A stretch of DNA of 64,000 nt from Corynebacterium singulare (lineage in GTDB: Bacteria; Actinomycetota; Actinomycetes; Mycobacteriales; Mycobacteriaceae). How positions within the stretch are numbered: position 1 is the stretch's first letter; each line of letters starts with the position of its first letter. The translations under genes were made by a program, and so were the position numbers. Shown here one piece after another: positions 8,909 through 17,238 of this stretch. The notes beneath the pieces were generated by a model, which was not told the DNA's origin, did no database searches, and was given only the letters and a program-made list of their open reading frames with translations. The stretch is from assembly GCF_000833575.1 (NCBI RefSeq), contig NZ_CP010827.1, forward strand, positions 2,219,993 to 2,283,992. The letters are read 5' to 3'.

Positions 8909-8944
8909 TCGCGGCCTCCCCCATTAGGCGTTAGGATGCTGCCA

Positions 8945-10105
8945 ATGAGCACTATGCGCGATGTTCGCCGTTCCTTTCTCCCGCTGGGATGGACCGCTTT
9001 CGGGGGGCCTGCGGCTCACCTAGGATACTTCCGCACGGAGTTTGTCAGCCGCCGGGGTTGGCTGAGTGACTCCTCCTACGCGGACTTGGTAGCGATGTCT
9101 CAATTCCTGCCCGGCCCGGCAAGTTCCAAGGTGGGTATGGCGCTGGGCTATGGCCGCGCGGGCCTGGCCGGCATGGCGTATTCCTGGTTCCTGTTTACCT
9201 TCCCGTCGGCACTCATCCTCACGCTGTTTGGCCTCATCGTGGTGCCGAGCAGCGGTGTGGGGTGGCTCGATGGACTGCTCGCCGCGGCGGCGGGCGTGGT
9301 GGTGCATGCGATTGTGGGGATGGCCAAGAAGCTCTTATCGACGCCCACCGCCTGGGCCCTCGCCCTCATCAGTTCTGGGGTGCTACTCGTGGCCGGATCG
9401 GCCTGGCAGCTCGCAGTGCTGGCCGTCGCCGGCGTGCTTGGCGCAACGGTACTGCGCCGGTTCTTGGCGGTCACCACTGCCCCCGATATTGACAGTGGCC
9501 TGCGCAGCGTGCCAGCCGGCCTGGCGTGGGGCTGCCTAGCGGCGTTCTTCCTCCTCCTGGGTGGATTGGCTGCGGCGGCACAGGTCAGCGATTCCTACCT
9601 CCTTACCCGCGCCAACGCCTTCTACCAATCCGGCGCATTAGTCTTCGGTGGCGGGCACGTGGTGTTGCCGCTTCTTGAGGATCAGTTCGTGGGCGCGGGG
9701 TGGCTAAGCCAACAGGAGTTCTTGGCCGGCTACTCAGTGGCACAGGGTGTGCCGGGCCCGCTGTTCACCTTCGCTTCCTACCTCGGCGCGGTCGACGGCG
9801 GTCTCGGCGGCGCGATCCTCGGCACGGTGCTGATCTTCCTGCCGGGAGCTTTGCTGACGCTGGCGGCGCTGCACTTGTGGGCCCGCTGGAACCACCTGGA
9901 GTGGCTACGCGGGGCATTCGCCGCCATCAGCGCGGCCGTCATTGGACTGCTGGTCGCTGCACTGTGGGATCCGATCATTACCCACGGTGTCACCGGCTGG
10001 GCCTCCGGGCTTATTGCAGTGGCCGCGGGGGCGGCATTGTTTTTCAAGGCGCCGCCGTGGACCGTCGCGGTGGGCGCGGCCTTGGCGGGCGCGGTGCTGC
10101 TGTAA
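8945..10105 (+). CDS. chrA: Chromate transporter family protein (ChrA, long chain)
   Basis: The 386-residue membrane protein has two homologous halves, as in long-chain ChrA. The first half carries GWTAFGGPAAHLGYFR and MSQFLPGPASSKVGMALG; the second carries FYQSGALVFGGGHVVLPLL and QGVPGPLFTFASYLGA. These are the paired GGP/GGGH and PGP signatures of the CHR family. About ten hydrophobic segments are visible. The family exports chromate or related oxyanions by proton motive force; the physiological substrate may be another anion. ATG 8945 is preceded by AGGA at eight bases, which is better than the ATG at 8936 within the same stretch. Confidence 0.9.
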   Translation: MSTMRDVRRSFLPLGWTAFGGPAAHLGYFRTEFVSRRGWLSDSSYADLVAMSQFLPGPASSKVGMALGYGRAGLAGMAYSWFLFTFPSALILTLFGLIVVPSSGVGWLDGLLAAAAGVVVHAIVGMAKKLLSTPTAWALALISSGVLLVAGSAWQLAVLAVAGVLGATVLRRFLAVTTAPDIDSGLRSVPAGLAWGCLAAFFLLLGGLAAAAQVSDSYLLTRANAFYQSGALVFGGGHVVLPLLEDQFVGAGWLSQQEFLAGYSVAQGVPGPLFTFASYLGAVDGGLGGAILGTVLIFLPGALLTLAALHLWARWNHLEWLRGAFAAISAAVIGLLVAALWDPIITHGVTGWASGLIAVAAGAALFFKAPPWTVAVGAALAGAVLL

Positions 10106-10129
10106 CGCTCCAGGTGCAGCGCTACAGCG

Positions 10130-10810
10130 CTAGAACAAGGACAAGCGCGTCGAGTGGTAGACGCTGCCGAACGGCGCATCGACGCGCACCCAACGTCCCT
10201 TGCCGGCCACGCGCAGGTGGCGCGGCACGTCCATGGGAGCGGCGAAGCCAGGGATAAGCCCAAGATTGGTGCAGGCGAAAATCATGCGCATGGGGATTTC
10301 TACCTGCTGCGCAGCCACCTCCGATTCCTCGCCCGGAGTGCTCTCAACCGTGATGACGGTCTGGTTCAGCAGGCTGCTTGGCGGACCCATGGGGCCGGAG
10401 AACTGCCGGGCCAGCTGCTGTCCTTGGTCCGCGAGTTCGCGGACGACACCGACGGGCAGCGAGTCGATTTCCCGAAAGCCCTCGGCCGGCGGCAGGGCGC
10501 CCGGCCATGAGGGGTCGCGGGCAGGTCCCAGCTTCAGCACCACGGGGGAACCGGTGAGTTCGGGGTCGGGGGCGGTATGGAGGGCGTCGAGAAGCACCTG
10601 CGCTGAGACCACCGCACCGTCCCTGCCCACCGCGCCTTCGACGCGGCGGGAGGCCACGACCTCAAACGGGGTGGTCACAAACACCTCGACATGGGTACTG
10701 TCATGCTGACGCAGACGCACCGACGCTGAGGCATCAAGCCCCGTCGCGCGGACAAGGAGGGCCCGCAGCCCTACCCCACTGCCCCGCAGTTCGAGCGTTT
10801 CGCCGTCCAT
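10130..10810 (-). CDS. Conserved actinobacterial protein of unknown function
   Basis: The 226-residue product has no motif I can assign. It looks soluble: no signal peptide or membrane helix, a mixture of short beta-prone segments, and the central acidic stretch TPGEESEVAAQQVEIP. The gene lies three bases downstream of the acyl-CoA thioesterase gene on the same strand, so both probably come from one transcript. Codon usage matches the surroundings, which supports a real gene. A role with acyl chains is possible from context only. It is convergent with chrA, 24 bases apart, with no clear terminator. Confidence 0.75.
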   Translation of the reverse strand: MDGETLELRGSGVGLRALLVRATGLDASASVRLRQHDSTHVEVFVTTPFEVVASRRVEGAVGRDGAVVSAQVLLDALHTAPDPELTGSPVVLKLGPARDPSWPGALPPAEGFREIDSLPVGVVRELADQGQQLARQFSGPMGPPSSLLNQTVITVESTPGEESEVAAQQVEIPMRMIFACTNLGLIPGFAAPMDVPRHLRVAGKGRWVRVDAPFGSVYHSTRLSLF

Positions 10811-10813
10811 GGC

Positions 10814-11275
10814 CTAGGCGTTCTCGTCGAGTTCCACGAGCGCGTGCTCGAGGATAATGGCGCGCTCCTCCTCAGTGACCTCGCGCGGCTTCTGGGTCTC
10901 CGGGTCCATGGTGACCTGTACGCAGTCAATGACGCAGGCAACCTCGCCCTGCGAGTCCTTCACCTTCTGGCGGGTGGTGAAGGATGTTTTGCCGAGGCGC
11001 ACCACGGTGGTCTCCACGGTCACGGTGCCGTGGCGACCATCCCACTTGAGGGGGCGAACATAGTCGGCCTCGATGTGGCGGACGAAGGCCACCATGTTGA
11101 CGCCGCGCGAGTAGAAGTTGTGCATGGCAAATGCCAAGCGCGCCTCCTGCGCCAGCTCAATGAAGTTGGCGTTCATCATGTGGCCATACATGTCAAAATC
11201 TGACCAGCGCACACCAACGGTGAGCGCGTGGACATTATCCGTGGTTTCCTCCGACACAACATGTTGAGCAGACAT
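10814..11275 (-). CDS. Acyl-CoA thioesterase, hotdog fold (4HBT family)
   Basis: The 153-residue protein has the 4HBT hotdog pattern: VGVRWSDFDMYGHMMNANFIELAQEARL, of which VRWSDFDMYGHMMNA holds the characteristic Asp of the D-x-D/N-x-x-G-H motif. VRHIEADYVRPLKWDG follows. Such enzymes hydrolyse acyl-CoA thioesters in the cytoplasm. The chain-length preference cannot be told. The ATG is preceded by AGGATCCTGGA. Its promoter region, upstream toward ettA, contains two inverted repeats. In C. glutamicum a similar thioesterase gene is found close to the ABC-F gene, as I recall. Confidence 0.88.
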   Translation of the reverse strand: MSAQHVVSEETTDNVHALTVGVRWSDFDMYGHMMNANFIELAQEARLAFAMHNFYSRGVNMVAFVRHIEADYVRPLKWDGRHGTVTVETTVVRLGKTSFTTRQKVKDSQGEVACVIDCVQVTMDPETQKPREVTEEERAIILEHALVELDENA

Positions 11276-11288
11276 TCCAGGATCCTTC

Positions 11289-11332
11289 CTGAGGTTGACC
11301 TCAGCGTTGGTAATGGGGATGACACCATCCCC
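11289..11332. repeat. Two inverted repeats between ettA and the thioesterase gene
   Basis: CTGAGGT-TG-ACCTCAG spans 11289-11304, and GGGGATG-ACAC-CATCCCC spans 11315-11332. The arms shown are perfect. The second sits nine bases after the ettA stop and could fold as an ettA terminator, though no T-run follows on the minus strand. The first is placed like an operator for the thioesterase promoter. Confidence 0.5.
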
Positions 11333-11340
11333 TCGAGCAG

Positions 11341-13011
11341 TTAGCGGCTTAGCTTGCGGTGGGTAACGCGAGACGGACGGGCCGCCTCTTCACCGAGGCG
11401 TTCAACCTTGTTCTTCTCATAATCACCGAAGTTACCCTCGAACCAGAACCACTGGCCCTCGGCAACGTTGCCTTCCCAGGCCAGGATATGGGTACAGGTG
11501 CGGTCCAGGAACCAGCGGTCGTGGGAAATGACCACCGCACAGCCCGGGAACTTCTCCAGGGCGTTTTCCAGGGAGCCGAGGGTTTCGACGTCAAGGTCGT
11601 TCGTCGGCTCATCGAGGAGGATCAGGTTGCCGCCCTCCTTCAGCGTCAGCGCCAGGTTCAGGCGGTTGCGCTCACCACCGGACAGCACCTTGGATGGCTT
11701 CTGCTGGTCTGGGCCCTTAAATCCGAAGGCGGAGAGGTAGGCGCGGGACGGCATCTCGTTCTGGCCAACGTGGATGTAGTCCAAGCCGCCGGAGACAACC
11801 TCCCACACGGTGGACTCAGGATCAATGTTTTCACGGCCCTGGTCCACGTAGGAGAGCTTGACGGTCTCACCGACGTCGACGGAGCCGGAATCCGGCTGCT
11901 CAAGTCCGACGATGGTCTTGAACAGGGTGGACTTACCCACACCGTTCGGGCCAATTACGCCGACGATGCCGTTGCGCGGCAAGGTGAAGGAGAGGTCCTT
12001 GATAAGCACGCGGCCGTCAAAGCCCTTAACCAGGTCCTTGACCTCAACGACCTTGTTGCCCAGACGCGGCGGGGTCGGAATCTGGATTTCTTCAAAGTCG
12101 AGCTTCTTGTACTGCTCGGCCTCAGCTGCCATTTCCTCGTAGCGCTGGAGACGAGCCTTGTTCTTGGCCTGGCGGGCCTTCGCACCGGAGCGAACCCATG
12201 CGAGTTCGTCCTTCAGGCGCTTCTGCAACTTCTTGTCCTTGGCGCCAGCAACCTCGAGGCGCTCTGCCTTCTTCTCGAGGTAGGTGGAGTAGTTGCCCTC
12301 GTACGGGTAGAGCTTGCCGCGGTCAACCTCACAGATCCAGCCCGCGACGTGGTCGAGGAAGTAGCGGTCGTGCGTCACGGCCAGGACGGCACCCGGGTAG
12401 GACTCGAGGTGCTTCTCCAGCCACTGGACGGACTCGGCGTCGAGGTGGTTCGTGGGCTCGTCGAGAAGCAGCAGGTCCGGCTCGCTCAGCAGCAGCTTCG
12501 CCAACGCCACGCGGCGGCGCTCACCACCGGAGAGATTGGTCACCGGGTCATCAGACGGCGGGCAGCGTAGGGCCTCCATGGCCTGCTCAATCTTGGAGTC
12601 AACCTCCCACGCGTCGGCGTGGTCAAGCCCCTCCTGCAGCTTGCCCATCTCTTCCATGAGCTCATCGGAGTAGTTGGTGGCCATTTCTTCCGCGATCTGC
12701 TCGAAGCGCTGCTTCTTCTCGAAGATCTCACCGAGGCCTTCCTCGACATTCTCACGGACCGTCTTCTCCTCGTTGAGCGGCGGCTCCTGAAGGAGGATGC
12801 CGACGGTCTTACCCGGGTCGATGAAAGCCTCACCATTGGAGGGCTGATCGAGGCCGGCCATAATCTTCAGGATCGAGGACTTACCTGCACCGTTGGGGCC
12901 CACGACGCCAATCTTGGCTCCTGGGTAGAAGGCCATGGTGACGTTGTCCAAAATGACCTTGTCACCAATGGCCTTGCGCACGTTTTTCATCGTGTAGATG
13001 AACTCGCCCAT
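11341..13011 (-). CDS. ettA: Energy-dependent translational throttle protein EttA (ABC-F)
   Basis: The 556-residue ABC-F ATPase binds the ribosomal E site and couples translation to the ATP/ADP ratio in the E. coli homologue. It has two nucleotide-binding domains and no membrane domain. Walker A motifs are GPNGAGKSS (near residue 39) and GPNGVGKST (near residue 357). Signature motifs are LSGGERRRVALAK and LSGGERNRLNLAL, and both Walker B motifs read LLLDEPTNHLD or ILLDEPTNDLD. The charged inter-domain linker around residues 240-310 is the interaction motif of the family. Length matches E. coli EttA (555). The start has AAAGGGTGA just upstream. Confidence 0.95.
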   Translation of the reverse strand: MGEFIYTMKNVRKAIGDKVILDNVTMAFYPGAKIGVVGPNGAGKSSILKIMAGLDQPSNGEAFIDPGKTVGILLQEPPLNEEKTVRENVEEGLGEIFEKKQRFEQIAEEMATNYSDELMEEMGKLQEGLDHADAWEVDSKIEQAMEALRCPPSDDPVTNLSGGERRRVALAKLLLSEPDLLLLDEPTNHLDAESVQWLEKHLESYPGAVLAVTHDRYFLDHVAGWICEVDRGKLYPYEGNYSTYLEKKAERLEVAGAKDKKLQKRLKDELAWVRSGAKARQAKNKARLQRYEEMAAEAEQYKKLDFEEIQIPTPPRLGNKVVEVKDLVKGFDGRVLIKDLSFTLPRNGIVGVIGPNGVGKSTLFKTIVGLEQPDSGSVDVGETVKLSYVDQGRENIDPESTVWEVVSGGLDYIHVGQNEMPSRAYLSAFGFKGPDQQKPSKVLSGGERNRLNLALTLKEGGNLILLDEPTNDLDVETLGSLENALEKFPGCAVVISHDRWFLDRTCTHILAWEGNVAEGQWFWFEGNFGDYEKNKVERLGEEAARPSRVTHRKLSR

Positions 13012-13095
13012 GTTTCACCCTTTGCTTCTGTCAGGATTGGTAAATAACAGTACAAAGACTACATCACATGGGCGACGGCGGTGTTCCGCCCTTGT

Positions 13096-13710
13096 TTAGG
13101 CCATGACTTCCTCCGGCTCGGGAATCTCTTCGGCCGTGTTCAGCGCGTGGTGGCGGTCAGCGGCCGTGTCGAGTGGTGAGTCCTCACCGGGTTGCAGCGC
13201 GGTGGGCATCGGCTCATCCGGTGCGGGCTCCATGGGCTGTTCTGATGCCGCAGTGCTTTCCGACGCCGTGTTATCCACATCCGGCACCGGTGGGTTCTCC
13301 CCCAGCCACAGCTGTTCTTCGCCATCCTCACCGAATGCGGTACCAACCTTCACGGAGGTGACGAAGTAGCGATTGAGGTCAAGGCCAACGTGCGCAGCCT
13401 TAATGTAGGTTTTGGAGCGCCGCCCGCCATGTTGGTCAGTCCACTGGTCTGTGACGATGGACCCCATAACAAAGATGGGCATGCCCCTTCGCAGAGATTT
13501 CTTGACGTTAATGGCGCACTGGCCCCAGACCTCGGCGTCGATGAAGTTGAGGTCGAGTTCGCGCCATATGGTCTTGCCTTCATCGGTAACCTCCGGAACG
13601 CTGCGGGAGGAGGCGATGCGGAAGCGAGTCTTATACATAGTCTCGCTGATTTTGGTCAGGTGCGGATCACTAGTGAGGCGTCCGGTAAGAGAAATGGGAT
13701 ATTGCGACAT
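13096..13710 (-). CDS. Single-stranded DNA-binding protein (OB-fold, second SSB type)
   Basis: The 204-residue product begins with an SSB OB fold: ISLTGRLTSDPHLTKIS, then RFRIASSRS, ELDLNFIDAEVWGQCAINV and KKSLRRGMPIFVMGSIVTDQW. The C-terminal 85 residues are acidic, low-complexity and end EEIPEPEEVMA, lacking the DDDIPF-type tip that recruits partners in canonical SSB. That, and separation from rpsF/rplI, argue for a secondary SSB paralogue rather than the housekeeping protein. It lies 84 bases upstream of ettA on the same strand. A weak GGGCG/CGCCC stem at about 13068-13089 might partly separate them. Confidence 0.85.
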   Translation of the reverse strand: MSQYPISLTGRLTSDPHLTKISETMYKTRFRIASSRSVPEVTDEGKTIWRELDLNFIDAEVWGQCAINVKKSLRRGMPIFVMGSIVTDQWTDQHGGRRSKTYIKAAHVGLDLNRYFVTSVKVGTAFGEDGEEQLWLGENPPVPDVDNTASESTAASEQPMEPAPDEPMPTALQPGEDSPLDTAADRHHALNTAEEIPEPEEVMA

Positions 13711-13905
13711 TGCGGGTGTCCTTACATGCTGTGGTAACTCTGTGTGCGAGGAGGCGTTTCACCTCCCTTGATTCGCATCTTTGCCACCGCACACATGCCG
13801 CGCAATGCCCCGCCCGTCCGCCTGTGGATAACTTGTTGAATAAGTCAACAACTCCGGTGTTTGCCCAGGTGAAAATCCACAGGCCCCCGCTCGTTCGTAC
13901 GGAAT

Positions 13906-16014
13906 CTACTGCGGACGAAAACCTGAATCATCGCCCTCGCTGATCTGCTTCAGCATGGCGTTGTAGCTCTCAAGGTCGGCATCGCCGTCAACATCCGCCT
14001 TGGCGTCATAGCGGCGGGCCTGGGCGCGGTCCTCGCGCAACCATTCAGTAAACAACGTGCCAAACACCACGACGAGCGGGAACTGGCCAAAGCCCCAGGA
14101 AATACCACCGCCGGTGCGTTGATCCTTAATGAAGTCCGGGTTCCACGGCAAGTTGAGGGATTCGTAGAAGTCAAGCCCCAGAATGGACTGCATCTGCATG
14201 AGGTAGACGCCAGCGAAAAGGTGCAGCGGCATCGAGAAGAAGAGGATACCCAAGCGCACCTTCGTGGGCGCGCGCCACGGCAACGGGTCCGGCCCGATGA
14301 CCTCCCAGTAATAGATGTAACCGGAAATCAAGAAAACCCAGTTCATGATGACGTGCCCGGCATGCTCTGAGATGGCAAGTTCATAGAAGCTCGGGAAGAG
14401 GTAAAGCATGTAGAGGAAGGCGAGGAACTGCAGAACGTTGACCGCTGGGTGCGTGAGGAAACGTAGGGTACGGGACTTGGTGAGGGCCACGGAGGCGTCG
14501 TGAAGCGTGGGCTTACCCGGCTCCCCTGGCTCAAAAGCCTCCATCACCAAAGTCACCGGCGCGCCCAGCACTAGGCACAGGGGGATGGCCATGGACAGAA
14601 TCATGTGCACGAGCATGTGCATGGAATACAGTGCCGGCATGTAGAGGCCAATACCGTTACTCATAATGACCGTCATGCCCAGCGAGCCCAGCAGGAACCA
14701 GGCAGTGCGACCGCCGGGCCACGTCAACCCACGACGCTTCAGGCGCCACAGGGCATACAGGTAGAAGCCGGCCAGCACGAGCCCGAGCGAGCCGAACATG
14801 AGATCAAAGCGGAACATGGTCCACACGTTGGTGGCGGTGGGGGCGTCGACAAGCTCGTAGCCCACCAGAATCTGCATGGAGTTCAGATTCGGATCGCGCG
14901 GCGGCGGCGGTGGTGTGCGCCCCATGGAAATAGCCACGCCGACGGTGGCAGCCATGATGAAAACCTCCACGATGGAGACCCGAACAAAGAGGCGCGGTGC
15001 GCTCTCAAGCTGCGGAATCGTCACCCGGCGGTGAACAAATCCGACGGCAGCAAGCACCACCGTAAGCACAGCCTTGCTCAGCACGAGCAAGCCGTAGCGC
15101 GTAGTGACAAGGTCACTGAACTCAACACGAATGAGCGCATTGATCACGCCCGTGACTGCAAGCGCGATGATAGAAAAGAGCGCCACCGAGGAGTAGCGGC
15201 GCACGGCGACGCCCATATTCGGGCCAAGGCGACGGCCATGCGCGATGAGCCCCATGAGCCCACCCACCCACAGCATGATGAAGAAAAGGTGAATGAGCAG
15301 GGAGTTCGTTCCATAGTCATGATCACCGCCCGCCGCAGAGTGGCCCTCCATGCCGAGCGGAACAGTCAGCAACACCGAGAGGAAGAACGCCCCCACCTGA
15401 CCAGCCCACGTGCGCGCAACAAATCCCACAATGGCCACCAGAGCGGCCAGCGCGGCCGTGACGAGCCAGACTTGCGACGCCGCGATCTGTCCCACAGCCA
15501 TCCCCATAAGCTCCGGATTGAGAACCTTGGCGATGGGAGTGCCGGTTAAATCCGACATGACAAGGGGCACCTCAAGCAGCGCGACCACCGCGGTGCCGAC
15601 AGCCGCCCATGCGCCAGTCCGGGCAGCGATATGACCGTCAACGCTCAGCCCCGCCTTATGAAGCTGCTCGTTATCGTTGTCCGGCACGGCCGGATAGATG
15701 AAGAAGGCGCTGGCCATGAAGGAGCCAATCGAGAGCGCCATGAGCATCCATGCGGCGGCCCGGAAGAATGGCAAACCAAAGGTGGTCACGCGTCCTGGGT
15801 CAGGGATGCCGAGGGCCGCGAGCGAATCCGCAAGGAAGAAGAGGGAAATAATTCCCCCCACAAGGCCCGCAAAAACGACAAAAGAAAGATGCAGAAGGCG
15901 GGAAGATCGTGCTCGCGAGGCTACTGTAGAGCTCGCCTGAACAGGCTTCTGCAAGGCCTGTGAGCTGGAGTTATCTTTCTCTTCGTGCATAGTCGGCAGT
16001 CTACCGCCAGACAT
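13906..16014 (-). CDS. CopD-CtaG fusion: copper transport / cytochrome oxidase assembly membrane protein
   Basis: The 702-residue polytopic protein joins two families. Residues of about 60-380 resemble CopD, with eight hydrophobic segments and the histidine-bearing stretch GMEGHSAAGGDHDYGTNSLL. Residues of about 400-660 match the caa3 oxidase assembly factor CtaG, with SMHMLVHMILSMAIPLCLVLGAP and NWVFLISGYIYYWEVIGPDPLPW. The fusion is common in actinobacteria and is thought to deliver copper to cytochrome c oxidase. The soluble tail is rich in Asp. The ATG at 16014 with AAGAG upstream is preferred over a second in-frame ATG at 15990. It diverges from the LysR-type gene across 52 bases. Confidence 0.9.
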   Translation of the reverse strand: MSGGRLPTMHEEKDNSSSQALQKPVQASSTVASRARSSRLLHLSFVVFAGLVGGIISLFFLADSLAALGIPDPGRVTTFGLPFFRAAAWMLMALSIGSFMASAFFIYPAVPDNDNEQLHKAGLSVDGHIAARTGAWAAVGTAVVALLEVPLVMSDLTGTPIAKVLNPELMGMAVGQIAASQVWLVTAALAALVAIVGFVARTWAGQVGAFFLSVLLTVPLGMEGHSAAGGDHDYGTNSLLIHLFFIMLWVGGLMGLIAHGRRLGPNMGVAVRRYSSVALFSIIALAVTGVINALIRVEFSDLVTTRYGLLVLSKAVLTVVLAAVGFVHRRVTIPQLESAPRLFVRVSIVEVFIMAATVGVAISMGRTPPPPPRDPNLNSMQILVGYELVDAPTATNVWTMFRFDLMFGSLGLVLAGFYLYALWRLKRRGLTWPGGRTAWFLLGSLGMTVIMSNGIGLYMPALYSMHMLVHMILSMAIPLCLVLGAPVTLVMEAFEPGEPGKPTLHDASVALTKSRTLRFLTHPAVNVLQFLAFLYMLYLFPSFYELAISEHAGHVIMNWVFLISGYIYYWEVIGPDPLPWRAPTKVRLGILFFSMPLHLFAGVYLMQMQSILGLDFYESLNLPWNPDFIKDQRTGGGISWGFGQFPLVVVFGTLFTEWLREDRAQARRYDAKADVDGDADLESYNAMLKQISEGDDSGFRPQ

Positions 16015-16066
16015 GTTCTCTTACCTAAAAGGCAGCAAAGATTCAGCAATAGGGTAGGATGCACTC

Positions 16067-17032
16067 ATGGACTCTCGTCAGCTTCACCATTTTCGCACCA
16101 TCGTGGACCACGGTTCGTTCACGCAGGCTGCGGAAACACTGCGGCTTACACAGCCCTCTCTAAGCCTGACTGTGCGCAAGCTTGAAGAGGATCTCAACGT
16201 CAAATTACTTTCCCGGGGGCGTGGCGGCGTTAAGACAACAGAGGCTGGCGAATTTCTCTATGGGGTCGCCACCTCAATCGATTCGTTGCTGGCCACAGCT
16301 ACCACCCGCTTAGCCGAAATCGCCGCTGGCAGCGCTGGCTCGGTCACTCTGTGCTCGGCACCTGAATTCAACTGGCTGTTTATGCCAACTGTTTTGCGCC
16401 GCATGCGCCAGCGCGCACCGCAGGTAAACGTTTCCTTAAGTGACTTAGAACCAACCGCCACGCTCAAGCGTGTATTGGATGGTTCCGTGGAGATCGGCAT
16501 CATCCCGAGCACCAATCCGCAGCACTTCCAGAACCGCTATGGCGACCAGCTTGCTATTAGTCGCGCGGCAGATATGGAATTCCGCGTCGCCCTTCCGCAG
16601 CGCTTGTCCCACCTTCCGGATCCCGTCCGCTTGTCCTCCCTGACCACCGAAACATGGTTGCTGCCGCCGCGCTGGCCGGAGCTCAGCGGGCTGCCGGAGC
16701 TGCTGGATCAGCTGTGGGCTACGTCCCCGGACTGCAAGCCGGCGATTGTGCAGGAGATTTCCACGCTGCAGACTGGCCTTCCGTTGGTTGCGGGCGATTA
16801 TGGCATCAGCCTGATGCCGCACACGGCCCAGGCGCTGGGCCAGCGGGGCGTACATTTTCACCGTATCGAGGAACCTCTGCCCTCAATGGAGGCACTGCTC
16901 ATTTACCGCGCGGACCGCGCACTAACCCCGGCTGCACAGACACTCATCGATATCCTCTTGGACACCGCCAGCCATTCCCCGGCCGAGCTTCCCACCGATG
17001 GAGCTATCGTCGGACTGCCACCGGCTAGCTAG
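16067..17032 (+). CDS. LysR-family transcriptional regulator
   Basis: The 321-residue protein has the N-terminal LysR winged helix-turn-helix: MDSRQLHHFRTIVDHGSFTQ followed by AAETLRLTQPSLSLTVRKLE. The effector domain starts near residue 90 (GSVTLCSAPEFNWLFMPTVL) and includes the hinge VEIGIIP. The effector is unknown. LysR regulators often act on divergent neighbours, so the ctaG-copD promoter 52 bases away is the natural candidate target, but no LysR T-N11-A box stands out. It is followed by tRNA-Arg after 42 bases. Confidence 0.9.
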   Translation: MDSRQLHHFRTIVDHGSFTQAAETLRLTQPSLSLTVRKLEEDLNVKLLSRGRGGVKTTEAGEFLYGVATSIDSLLATATTRLAEIAAGSAGSVTLCSAPEFNWLFMPTVLRRMRQRAPQVNVSLSDLEPTATLKRVLDGSVEIGIIPSTNPQHFQNRYGDQLAISRAADMEFRVALPQRLSHLPDPVRLSSLTTETWLLPPRWPELSGLPELLDQLWATSPDCKPAIVQEISTLQTGLPLVAGDYGISLMPHTAQALGQRGVHFHRIEEPLPSMEALLIYRADRALTPAAQTLIDILLDTASHSPAELPTDGAIVGLPPAS

Positions 17033-17074
17033 TTTTTCGAGCAAGTGAATAGCTAAGCTATGATGTTTCGGTAG

Positions 17075-17148
17075 GCCTCCATAGCTCAGCGGATTAGAGC
17101 AGTGGGTTTCTACCCCATGTGTCGCGGGTTCGAGTCCTGCTGGGGGCA
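17075..17148 (+). tRNA. tRNA-Arg (anticodon TCT)
   Basis: A complete cloverleaf: acceptor GCCTCCA paired with TGGGGGC, the anticodon arm GTGGG-TTTCTAC-CCCAT giving TCT, and the T arm GCGGG-TTCGAGT-CCTGC. The discriminator is A and CCA is not encoded. It reads AGA/AGG codons, which are rare in these genes. Confidence 0.96.
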
Positions 17149-17158
17149 CGCAGGTCAG

Positions 17159-17201
17159 AGCCACTTTTTACCGTTCTAGCGGGCGGTGGAAAGTGGCTTT
17201 T
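17159..17201 (+). terminator. Terminator after tRNA-Arg
   Basis: AGCCACTTT and AAAGTGGCT form a perfect nine-base stem followed by a T-run. It argues that the next gene has its own promoter and does not start within the tRNA. Confidence 0.75.
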
Positions 17202-17238
17202 GGGCTGTTTTGGGCACACGCAAGCATATGCTGAAGGT

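Noticed and set aside
17119..17238. Extended start for the sulfatase-like gene inside tRNA-Arg
   Set aside because: The extension runs through the tRNA 3' half and a terminator stem, so it is not translated.
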